Assembly (NCBI RefSeq): GCF_932274485.2
Contig: NC_065887.2
Location: forward strand, 5,800,001-5,864,000
DNA length: 64,000 nt
Source of the DNA: Patella vulgata
Taxonomy: Eukaryota > Mollusca > Gastropoda > Patellidae
Direction: 5' to 3'
The first letter of the stretch is position 1; each line of letters opens with the position of its first letter. Of the stretch, positions 1-11,900 are shown in pieces. The notes beneath the pieces were generated by a model. The model worked only from the letters and a program-made list of their open reading frames with translations, had not been told where the DNA came from and searched no databases. A program made the position numbers and the translations under genes.

Positions 1-224
1 CAGTGAATCTAGTTTTTATCTATATTGATTGTAAGAGCTAGAATGTTACTCCCATATGCTTGATAGATTTTAAAGTATTATTCATCAGGATACCATTTTT
101 ATAGGTAACAAACATTGGTTTATTAATTAGGCACCATCTTATCCTTATCAAGTACAATGACGACATTTGATCGTGTTTCTATAATAAAACCAGTAATCAT
201 TTCCTGTAAAAATTCTCATAAAGA

Positions 225-625
225 TGCATTATAAAAGATTTACATAAAGAGCTGACATTTTTCACTATATAATAGTTTAAAAATAGATTATGAAAGAGAT
301 ATATATTAAAAATTTCTGTCAAATTATTTTATTCTGTTGGAAGTTTTGATAACAATAGCATAGACTTTATTTTCTTTGCTACCATTGTTATGATAATAAA
401 CAGAGGCTCAATTGCAGCTCAATTATCCATTTTTGAATTAAATTATTAAATGGCAATCGTGTTTCAATCCATTAAAAATCCCTGCCATCCAATGGACTAA
501 AGAGTTGGTTATGGGCTTGTTGTGTGAATTAATATTTAAATAATAAATTATGTAACATTTGAGGCAAAAGAAAAGACCTGTAATGGGCAGATTTAGTTCT
601 TACATAATGCATCATTACATATTAA
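225..625 (-). mobile_element. MITE-A copy (about 350-400 bp family)
   Basis: Reverse-orientation copy of a family that runs from TACATTATGCAAGAGCTAAA to CCCATAATGTATCTTTAA, so the ends are a short inverted ATACATTATG. It has no coding capacity. This copy ends at about 620 (TACATAATGCATC). Confidence 0.6.
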
Positions 626-817
626 GTAGTCTTCTTTAAGCTTGCTTTATAAAAATAAAACTATTACATAAAACCATGAAATGATAGAAAATTGTATTTA
701 GGGTCCTTATTGGAATTTTAAGCCCAATAAGATATTCTTTGTTTCTGTTTGAATAAAATTTGGAGCCTGTTTTAATTAAATTAAAAGTCAGCAATTAATT
801 GAGTCTTTACAGGGATT

Positions 818-927
818 TTATCTAAAAGCTGGCTTCACTTTTTTCTTTTCAATTTTCACTTTATTGTCTTGCTTTTTATTTTTCTCATCTTTTTTAACAT
901 TTTTCTTATTTTTTTCTTCTTCTCGGT
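818..927 (-). CDS. Possible alternative 3' terminal exon of ODAD4
   Basis: After a CAG acceptor (minus strand) an open stretch of 110 nt encodes a lysine-rich tail beginning DREEEKNKKN and ending VKPAFR with a TAA stop. It needs a phase-1 upstream exon, and ODAD4 exon 11 ends in phase 1, so splicing from 4533 to 927 in place of exon 12 would give an alternative C-terminus of 36 residues plus the split codon. No poly(A) signal was fixed for it. It could instead belong to another gene outside the window or be chance. Confidence 0.4.
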
Positions 928-956
928 CTGAAAAACAAAAATCAAAAAAATATATT

Positions 957-1438
957 TATACATTCAAGCAATTCTTACATGTGATGAATTTATACATTAA
1001 AGCAATTCTTACATGTGATGTGATGAATTGATACATTGCTGGAATTCTTACATGTGATGTGATGAATTGATACATTGCTGGAATTCTTACATATGATGTG
1101 ATGAATGCATACATTAAAGGAATTCTTATGGGTGATGTGATGAATTTATACATTAAAGGAATTCTCACGGGTGATGTGATGAATTTATACATTAAAGCAA
1201 TTCTTACATGTGATGTGATGAATTGATACATTGCTGGAATTCTTACATGTGATGTGATGAATTGATACATTGCTGGAATTCTTACATATGATATGATGAA
1301 TGCATACATTAAAGGAATTCTTACGGGTGATGTGATGAATTTATACATTAAAGGAATTCTTACGGGTGATGTGATGAATTTATACATTAAAGTAATTCTT
1401 ACATGTGATGTGATGAGTCTATACATTAACTATTGCTA
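957..1438. repeat. Minisatellite, about 40-bp unit, about 12 copies
   Basis: Unit contains GGAATTCTTACATGTGATG followed by TGATGAATTTATACATT, with two alternating variants (ACATTAAAG and ACATTGCTG). The long minus-strand open frame across it is a product of the repeat and not a gene. It begins about 30 bp upstream of the candidate exon acceptor at 927. Confidence 0.9.
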
Positions 1439-1443
1439 AGTTT

Positions 1444-1712
1444 TTGGGGAAACTGTCCACTCGACACAAACTAGGTCATTTCGGGACTAACACATGGTTT
1501 AATTTTTTTATTTCAATAATGCGCTTGCACGTAGGGGTCTTTAGCAGTGGGAGGAAACCAGAGGATCCGGAGAAAACCCATGAGGCTGGACAGGCGACCC
1601 TACTCCTTGTCACATACAACAGGGGGATTCAAAACCACGCCAGTTGACTGAATGACAGGCCTTATGATACAGCGCGAACTTGCTAACCATTCGGCCATCC
1701 AACCCCCACAGA
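1444..1712 (-). mobile_element. SINE-B copy, near full length
   Basis: tRNA-derived SINE in reverse. The head (right end) carries box-A/box-B-like blocks (GGCCGAATGGTTAGC, GGTTTCGAATCCCC in consensus) and the tail (left end) is GGACGTTAAACCCC followed by CT repeats. Confidence 0.8.
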
Positions 1713-1738
1713 ATAAAGTCAACACATGTAAATACACA

Positions 1739-1823
1739 CAAAACACTGTTATTAAAGTTAAAAACACTGTTATTAAAGTTAAAAACACTGTTATTAAAGT
1801 TAAAAACACTGTTATTAAAGATC
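1739..1823. repeat. 21-bp tandem repeat, four copies
   Basis: Unit AACACTGTTATTAAAGTTAAA, nearly perfect, directly beside the SINE-B head. Confidence 0.85.
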
Positions 1824-1959
1824 AAATCAAAACCAAGCACAGTTTAAACAAATTATATTGTTATCATCTTTTAGCTGGAAGAATGAAATCACACATGGGA
1901 ATCTGTTTTCAAAACCTCTTAGATCTGGGTCAAAAATTAAATTGTCGTTAATTTATGGC

Positions 1960-2890
1960 TTATATCTCAATTAGGGAAAAATATGGTTTATCTCAAAAGG
2001 GAATTATATGGGATCATCAAGTAGGGACTATATGGTTTATAACTCAACAGGGGATTATAAAATAGGATTGTATGGTTTATATCTCAACGGGAGATTATAA
2101 AATAGGGGAATTTTATGGTGTATATCTTAAAAGGGAATTGGTTTATATATCAGTAGGGGGTTATATAGTTTATATCTGAAAAGGGGACTATAAAGTAGGG
2201 GGTTATATGATTTATATCTCATTAGGCAATCTGATTAAAATACAGATCTATATTTCGTTTCGTTTTTTATACTTTCGATGGCCTACACTACAAGACGATC
2301 TGACAAGTTATAGCGAAAGGTCACGTGAGGGGTCAAAAGACCGACTTTTGACCTTATGTTGTCAGACATATGATTAACCAATCAGCATTGATGTTACTAG
2401 TGGATTACCCACACTTCCGTGCAAAACACGCCTAAAGCTCGCCGTAACAGACCGTTTCATTGGCTTATCCCTGACACCATTCATAACACGAGTTAAATAA
2501 CAACTCTTCCAGATCCTAGTGTAGTAAAGACAAGTAAAACGAAATTTTGAACTATAAAAACGAAGAAAAATGGGATCTGTGTTTTAACAGATACAAAATA
2601 GAGAAGTTGGAGGGGGCGGGGGGGTATCTCTCAAAAGGGAAAATTTAAAAGAAGGGAATTATATGGTTTATAATGCGGGAGATTATATATATATATATAT
2701 ATCTCAATAGGGGATTATATGGCTTACGTCTGAATAAGGGATTATAAACTATGGGAATATATGGAATTATAAAATGAGGAATTTTATGGAATCATAAAAT
2801 GGGAAATTACATGGTATCATAGAATGGAGAATTATATGTGATTAACAAACGGGAAATTATATGGGGATATTTTATTCATAAAAGCTAAGA
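1960..2890. repeat. Degenerate minisatellite split by a MITE
   Basis: Imperfect units of about 30-45 bp built on GGGATTATATGGTTTATATCTC occupy 1960-2225 and 2610-2890; a MITE-B copy separates the two halves. Confidence 0.75.
2229..2592. mobile_element. MITE-B copy
   Basis: Ends are inverted: ATCTGATTAAAATACAGATC at the left and GATCTGTGTTTTAACAGAT at the right. Interior matches 28172-28550 and 44357-44735 (for example CCTAGTGTAGTAAAGACAAG). No coding capacity. Confidence 0.75.
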
Positions 2891-2971
2891 AGGGTGGTTA
2901 GTATTAAGGGTAAAGATTATATATGGGACAAATAGGGTTAGGATTCAGGCTTCACTCCAAAAACCTTTATT

Positions 2972-5900
2972 TTAGTTGTCTTCTTGTTCATTCTCCTCAT
3001 GTTTAGTTTCTGTTGATTGTGGTTCATCGTCTACAGGTTTTTGACCTGACTCCGAACTCCCCTCATTATTGTTAATTATAGGGTCATTTTGTTCCGGAGT
3101 TTTCGGATCATTTTGTTCAGGAGTTTTCGGACCATTTTGTTCCAGAGTTTTCGGATCATTTTTTTCAGGGCTTTTAGTCTCAGTGTCAGTCTGTTTGACA
3201 TCCTGTTTTGTATTTTTATCTAAAGTGTAAAAAGTTAGTATACTAATTTTGTTTCTGTTAAATAGAAAAGTGCAACAGAACAGAGAAGTGACATCAGATG
3301 TTCTAAAAGAGCAAGTATCTGTTTTTCAAACAGCGAGAGAGACCACAAGCTAAAACACGATTTTTTGTACAATCAGGGTCCATAATCCAGGAAGTTATTG
3401 TCCTATAGCGAAAAGACCGAGATCTTTTAGTTAAATTTGGTCAAAATCAGATAAAAATTGTGACCTCTCGAGTCCACAACTAAAAATAGGATTTTTCGTA
3501 CAATCACTGAATCAGGGACCATAAACCAGGAAGTCAGGGTCCGATATGCACCAATATAAAACGGAACCAATTGCTAATCTTTGAGTTATAAATATGCATT
3601 TTAAGTTTTGTCAAACTTGGACAAAAATTGTCTAGAGTGTCCACAAGCTAAAAACATGAGGTTTTGTACAATCAGGGGCCATAGTCCATGAAGTTATGGT
3701 CCAATACAAGCCAATATCGAAATGATCCAAGACCTTTGTGATATAAACCTATATTTCAAGTTTTATCAAAATCACATAAAAATTGTGACCTGTAGAGTGT
3801 CCAAAAACAAAACAAAACAGACCCACAGATGGCGGGACAAGGGCGAGGACATTATATGTCCACATTAAAAACAGGTTGTGTGGCTGGATTATCTGAGAAC
3901 CAAAATATTTTTTTATGGCCTAGTTTTTAATCTTTTTTTTTGGCCTAGTTTATAATCTTTTTTTTATGGCCTAGTTTATAATCTTTTTTATGGCCTAGTT
4001 TATAATTTTTTTTATGGCCTAGTTTATAATCTTTTTTATGGCCTAGTTTATAATTTTTTTCTAATGGCCTAGTTTATAATTTTTTTCCTTATGGCCTAGT
4101 TTATAATTTTTTTTTATGGCCTAGTTTATAATCTTTTTCTTGTGGCCTAGTTTAGAATTTTTTTTTATGGCCTAGTTTAGAATCTCTTTTTTTTGGCCTA
4201 GTTTATAATCTTTTTCTTTTTGGCCTAGTTTATAATCTTTTTCTTTTGGCCTAGTTTATAATCTTTTTTTTTTGGCCTAGTTTATAATTTTTTTTTATGG
4301 CCTAGTTTATAATCTTTTTCTTGTGGCCTAGTTTAGAATTTTTTTTTATGGCCTAGTTTAGAATCTCTTTTTTTTGGCCTAGTTTATAATCTTTTTCTTT
4401 TTGGCCTAGTTTATAATCTTTTTCTTTTGGCCTAGTTTATAATCTTTTTTTTGTGGCCTAGTTTATAATCTTTTTTTAAGGCCTAGTTTATAATCTTTTT
4501 TATGGTCTCGTTTATAATCTTTTTCTTCTCACCTGAATGTTTTTTAGATGAAGACGAGGACGACGATGATGTAGATGATCGTCTGCCCTTCTTCTTCTTC
4601 CTGTCTCGAGAATTATCTCTACTGCGAGAATTATCTCTGCTGCGTGAACAATCTCTGCTGCGTGAACGATCTCTGCTGTGTGAATGATCTCTGCTGCGTG
4701 AACGATTTCTGCTGCGCGAACGGTTTCTGCTGCTGCTGCGTGAACGATTTTTACTGCGTGAACGATCTTGGCTGCGTGAACGATCTCTGCTGCGTGAATG
4801 ATCTCGGTCACTACTATCCCGACTTCCCCTCCGCGACCCAGAATACTCAACACCTTTAACAATCTGGTCGTTGACATCTTCTAAAGCTTTTTTAATGGCT
4901 TTTTCTGCGGATCTATCTTTTTGTGATTTTGCCATGTCTAATGCCCGCTCAAACGAATCAACACCCGACTGTAAATCTCCACATTTTACTGCAAAAAAAA
5001 AAAATGATGTATAAAAGTTTAATCATATGCAAGAGCTAAATCTGCCAATTGCAGGTCTTTCTTTAGGCCTGAAATGTTATCTAAATTATTAATTAGACAT
5101 TAATTAACTTATCCAGACCATAATCAACTCTCGATTCAACTCTCGATGCCATCGCTAGCCTGCGATATTTACTGGATTAGAACCAGGTCTACAGCTTCTG
5201 ATTAAATCAAAAAATGGATAATCGAGACTATGTTTTTTATCGTACCGACTTTAGTAATGATGATCGAGGCTAGGTCGAAAACTCAATCGCTAAATACTCG
5301 GTTCAGGGTGGATCAATCTGACTGAAATTTTCAGCAAATTGCCTTTACATTATCTAGTTTTTACCTATTATAGTAAGAACTACCAGTTCTTTATCTAATC
5401 TCCCATAATGTATCTTTAATGTCTGTATCATTGAAATGAAATGAAAAGAAATGGGGTTTAACGTCCTACTGTTCTGCTCCAACTGGGCTAATGAAGACGG
5501 GCATACGCCATTCAGTGTGCTATGAGAGAAATTGTGCCTGGACAGCAGCACTACGGCCTACTCTTGTATCAAATTCTAACTGTGAACGGTTTATTTATGT
5601 ACACACCAATGTGTACACAGGACCTTGTTTTTTTGTTCCATCAACACTGTTGTAGTATTGAACCAAATTGTGAAATCAGAAGGCAATTTTATTGCAGTGT
5701 GCAACAATTTAACATTTTTAATATGATGTAGGGGTATTAATTGTATTAAATTATTATTTTTGTGGCATAATTCTGTATATATTTGTCCAACATTTATATA
5801 TTTGTATCATTTTCTTTTTTTAAATCCCATTCCACGAGTTAATTTTTGTTAATAATGATTGGGTCGAAATATAAAGAGATAGGGTCTAATGGTCATTTGA

Positions 5901-8900
5901 CACAAATTAGTTTATTTCGGGACTAAAATATGATACAATCATATTTCAATAATTCGCTTGCATGTAAGGGTCCTCAGCAGTGGAAGGTAGCAGAAGGACC
6001 AGAAGAATCCACTTGAATTGGGAAGGCAACTACAGTACTCCTTGTCACATACAAGCTTGGGATCAAAACCACGACAGACCTTGTGATCTAAAGCACAAGC
6101 AGCTTACCTTGTGACTGAGCAATAAGAACACATGCATGTAGCTGCCATCCTTCATCTTCTGCTTCCTTGGCTGCGCTCAGTGATTTCTCCCCATAGTCAC
6201 ATGCATTTTCGTACTTTTTTAATTCAAAGTAGCAACGACCCATCTCATGGTTGACCCATGTGCTTTCTAACGATGTTTTACTTAAAGGTATCTTCTGTTC
6301 CCAGCTGAAAATAAATGAAAGAAGTTCATAACCTTGATCATTTGCAAGTTCATAACCTTGATCATTCCCAAGTTCATGACCTTGATCATTCCCAAGTTCA
6401 TAACCTTGATCATTCCCAAGTTCATAACCTTGATCATTCCCAAGTTCATAACCTTGATCATTTCCAAGACTGGAAATAAGGCACTGGTCACAGGCATGTG
6501 TACCAGTTCATAAACCTTGACAATACCCAAGTTCATAACCTTGATCATTCCCAAAGTTTATAACCTTGATCATTCTCAAGTTCATGACCATGATCATTCT
6601 CAAGTTCATGACATTCCCAAGTTCATGACCATGATCATTCTCAAGTTCATGACCATGATCATTCCCAAGAATAAGGCACCTGTCAAAGACAGTGCCACGC
6701 ACAATCCCACTGCAGCCAATCATATTGTCCCGTGTAGCAGCGATTTAATTATAAGTAGCGCTGTGTAATTGTTCGTATATCTGGGGACACCTTAATGGTT
6801 CTGTCCTGTATGTTGTATGACTGCTGGTATATCTGGGGACACCCCCTTGTTCTGTCCTGTGTGATTGCTCATAGATCTGGGGACACCTAAGATTGTTCTG
6901 TCGTGTGGTATCTCAAGTTTAAACATACTTGCTACTGACTTGGTTTTTTTGTGGGGATTCCCTTCGGCTCACTCAACGAAGGTGTATTATTCCATGCCTG
7001 GGGTCGCTCGGTAGAGTTGTATGGATTCCATACCTATGGTCAGACGTTCGATTCCGACAGGAGTAGCCTGACATAACTTTCTGGCACATGTTTGTTTTTT
7101 ACACTTCGTTTCATTATAATATCAAATTGATTAATGCATCCCATTTTGTCACACTCAACTAAATTCATGACTGCCAGGCCTAATCATTTTATCAGTTTGA
7201 TCAAGGTCTAGCAATAAACATTATGACACTAAAACCTTATAAATTGTTCAATAACATCTTACATTTCTATAGCTTTTTCGTAATCTCCCTTTCTGGCATA
7301 AACTCGACCAATATTATCTAATGCTCTGGATTGTGCATCTTCGAGGTCACTGAAAGAAAACAAAATGAAAAAATACTTCAAATTACCATAGAAAAGAGAG
7401 AGGGAGAGAGAGAGAGAGGGTTTAACGTCCACTCGACACAAACAAGGTCATTTCGGGACTAACATATGGTTTAATTTTATTTCAATAATTCGCTTGCACG
7501 TAGGGGGTTTAGCAGTGGGAGGAAACCGGAGGACCCGGAGAAAACCCAAGAGCTTGGACAGGCGACCCTACTCCTTGTCACATACAACCGGGGATTTGAA
7601 ACCACGCCAGTTGACTTAATGACAGACCTTATGATACAGTGCACATGTGCGTGGTTTCGAATCCCTGGTTGTACGTGACAAAGAGTAGGGTTGCCTGTCC
7701 AACCTCGTGGGTTTTCCTTGGATCCTCCGGTTTCCTCCCTTTGCTAAAGATCCCTACGCGCAAGCGAATAATTGAAATAAAATTGAACCGTGTACAACCG
7801 ATACATGTAGAAGCTACTTACTGTTCATTTGCTAATTCTAAATCTGTTTTGTGGTTTTCTAATGCTGCATCTAATTTGTTCATTTCTAAATGGGCATTTC
7901 CCATACAGCTGTGAATGTTCGCTAAATATTCTGGTTTGTTACGGACTTCATCATCTGACCAACTGTCAATTTTTTTCATTGTTTTTCGACATTTTTGTAA
8001 ACTCTCTTCATACTTTTCTTTTGCTATTGCTATAAAAACAAAAATGAAATAGTAAAATTTTTCCGAACCAACCAGGCTAATGAAGAGGATCAATATATAT
8101 GTCATAATATATAAACTGCAGTGTGTTGAGAGGGAGAGAGAGAGAGAGAGAGATGGGGTTTAACGTCCACTCGACACAAACCAGGTCATTTTGGGACTAA
8201 CACATGGTTCAATTTTATTTCAATAATTTGCTTGCGCGTAGGTGTCTTTAGCAGTGGGAGGAAACCGGAGGACCCAGAGAAAACCCACGAGGTTGGACAG
8301 GTGACTCTACTCCTTGTCACGTACAACCAGGGAATTGAAACCCTGCTACTTGACTCAATGACAGACCGTATGATACAGCACGCGTGTGCTAACCATTCGG
8401 CAATCCAAGCCCCCCGTGTTGAGAGGGAAACTTTGCTTGAAAGTGGTTTTGTCTGCCTGCTTCATAGACGTTCAACCGACTTCAACCTCAGTTTTTTGTC
8501 ACACCTTAAACATAAGACACATTTTCCCTCTTGCCCGGCCATCTACTCTGCACCAGAAATGAGGGGAAAGCAGGCTAGAGCAGCCAACACCAGGATCTGA
8601 GTCTCCTGGTTACTGAACCAATTTTTTTTTTATAAGCAATATTTTATTCATATTTGTATCTGAATAGGGATTGGGGAACAGGCATAGCCTATATTATACC
8701 CCTCTCCCTGAACTAATGTCTTACTCCAGTGAATAAGCGTGGCTCCAGAACTAGTGACCACATATAGTTGATGGACCATATAGATGATGTACCATATAGA
8801 TGATGTATCATATAGACGATGGACCATATAGATGATGTACCATATAGATGATGTACCATATAGACGATGGACCATATAGATGATGTATCATATAGACGAT

Positions 8901-11900
8901 GTACCATATAGATGATGTACCATATAGATGATGTACCATATAGACGATGGACCATATAGATGATGTATCATATAGACGATGGACCATATAGATGATGTAT
9001 CATATAGACGATGTACCATATAGATGATGGACCATATAGATGATGTACCCAACACATGATGAACCATCATATAGATGATATACAATACAGTTGATAGACC
9101 ATACACATGATGGACCATATAGATGATGTACCATCATATAGATGATGTACCCTCATACAGATGTACCAAACACATGATGAACCATCATATAGTTGATGTA
9201 CCATATAGATGATGTACCATATAGATGATGTACCCTCATATAGATGATGTACCCTCATATAGATGATGTACCATCATATAGATGATGTACCCTATAGTTG
9301 ATGTACCATATAGATGATGTACCATCATATAGATGATGTACCCTCATATAGATGATGTACCCTATAGTTGATGTACCATATAGATGATGTACCATCATAT
9401 AGATGATGTACCATATAGATAATGTACCATATAGATGATGTATCATATAGACGATGTACCATATAGATGATGGACCATATATATAGATGATGTACCATAT
9501 ATATAGATGATGTACCATATATATAAATGATGTACCATATAGATGATGTACCATCATATAGATGATGTACCATATAGATGATGTACCATATAGATGATGT
9601 ACCATATAGTTTATGGACCATCATATAGTTTATGGACCATCATATAGTTGATGGACCATATAGATGATGTACCATCATATAGATGATGTACCCTCAAATA
9701 TAGATGATGGATGATATAGATGATAGATGATGTACCCCTAAGATCAACATTTATACAAACCTTCGTCTATCTGTTCTAACATTTTCAAAATATATTGCAC
9801 TGGACTTTCAGGTTTGGATGTATCTTTTTGCTTATGACGATTCAGCTGTTCATCCTGACGAGATTTATCACGTTTACGGGCATACATGGGTTTTTGTTGA
9901 CGCCAGAAATCTGACCTGGCATGAAGGTATTCCAGACCATCACAAGCACGACCCTTAACAAATTCACCAGTTTCTGTATTATTATTTGTCATTTCTGAAA
10001 AAATAAATACAGCCTTTTATTGATATTTTGGTTCTTGAGTTTTTATTTTCTCAAAGAATCATGGGGATAGATCACTTCTTCTAAACATTACGTTTTAAGG
10101 CACTACATTTAATTCCTAACATTGCTATGAAATGAAATGAAATGAAATGGGGTTTAACGTCCTACTGTTGGGCTAATAAAGACGGCACATTGCTCTGATT
10201 ATCCATTGTATCGCGCAACTATTCAATCCACTAGGGAATGCACTAGGCGCTAGAAAATATTCACACTTTGGAGTGTTAATGATAGTGACTAAATAGCCAA
10301 GTTTTCACTTTGGATTTAAAAACTGACACAGATTCATTTTGTCAGATATTTTCATGAAGTGTATTCCAAACAATTTATGCACTGTGTAGAAAAATTCTGG
10401 ATCCGAATGATTTCAAATTATAGGCAGGTACATCCATTAATAGTTTTCCTTCTGATCTTAATAATTTATGATTGTCAATAATATTTATGAGGGAAGCATA
10501 TTTGATAATTGAAACTACAGGGTTTAAAGTCCACTCGAAACAAACTAGTTCATTTCGGGACTAACATACGGTTCAATTTATTTTTAATAAGAAGTCTTTA
10601 GCAGTGGGATGAAACCTTAGAACCTGGAGAAAACCCACAAGGTCAGACAGACGGCCCTACTCCTTGTCACGTACAAGCAGGGAATCAAAACCATGCCACT
10701 AGAACCAGTGACAGACCTTATTTGATCTAATGTGCACACGTTACACCATTTGGCCACCCACCCTCCCTGGAAGAGAATGTGTTGGATAGAATGTTTTGAC
10801 CACCGAGGCCCGTGTACACATTGGCATGCCCGTAAAAGATCCCTTGGCAGTTGGAATTTGATATTAGAGTAGACCGTAGTGCCGCTGCCCGGGCAAAATT
10901 TCTCTCATAGCACGCTGTATGGCGTATGCCCGTCTTCATTAACCCAGGTTAGGAGCAGAACAGTAGGACGTTAAAACTCCATTTCATTTCATTTCATTTC
11001 ATTGACCACAGAGGTCAAGGCTAAGATTAGGGTTACAGAGTCACTAGAATCCACATACCATCAAATAATCCTTCAAGAAATGTCTTATCTTGAAATAATT
11101 GTCCGAGTAGTTGTTTGGTGGTTTTAGGGTTCGAGGCGGTTTGAGGTCGACTTCTTTCTTTCTTTTCTTCTTTTTGTTGGTTGCCGGGAGGTTTTTTATA
11201 ACCTGTTTTTGCCTGCTGTTTCTGCTTTTCCTATTAAACATATTACATATCATAAAATCTATTATGAAAAACCTTAAACTGAGTGAATGAAAAGGAGTTT
11301 AACGTTTTAACCCTAGACTGCCGCAAACTACCTCAACTATAACAGCTTCTTAGACTGCCCCCGCCATGTTGACAGCTGTCGGGCCCTCACAAACTAGAAA
11401 ATGTTTCCATGATATGGAAATCTGTTCACATATCTCGGGAGGTTTCAGACGGTCTAAGGAAATGAAATGGAGTTAAACATCCCACTGTTCTGCTCCGACT
11501 GGGTTAATGAAGACGGGGAAGGAAACACGGTCTAAGGAATGGTAGTTTTCAACTGTTTCGATCTGTCCAGGGATGTACCAGTATCAATTTTTCTCTAATT
11601 TTCTTTAAGGAACTGAGAAGTCAATAATGAGATGTACCAAGAGCTAAAGAGTTAACAGAGGTCACTGTGAGATGTAACATTCAAATTTGGCATTTTTCCC
11701 AAGGTAGCACCATTTCTACTGACTCAAGAGTCAAAGACTTCTTTTTAAATTAGGAAAAATTGCCCTCCTCAGCATTTTATAATTTAGAATTACTTGTCAC
11801 ATGATATTATATATAGTTAACCTAAGTTACATGTGCAAAGAAAGTTTACAGAATTAAGCCTTCTGCTAGTTTTAAAAGTTGCAGATATATTATCGTGCTG

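Noticed and set aside
956-1426. 156-codon minus-strand open frame rich in MYKFITSPVRIP repeats
   Set aside because: Translation of the 40-bp minisatellite; composition is set by the repeat.
4512-4877. Antisense and shifted frames opposite the ODAD4 RS-rich exon
   Set aside because: Shadow frames of a coding repeat.
8232-8600. 122-codon frame [16 protein letters not shown]
   Set aside because: Frame across a SINE-B copy, seen again at 1444, 12789 and 26438.
8648-9624. Several overlapping open frames rich in YMVHHLYGTSSIW
   Set aside because: Translations of the 16-bp minisatellite in different frames.
8748-9742. CRISPR-like array
   Set aside because: Units are head to tail without unique spacers; a minisatellite in an animal intron.
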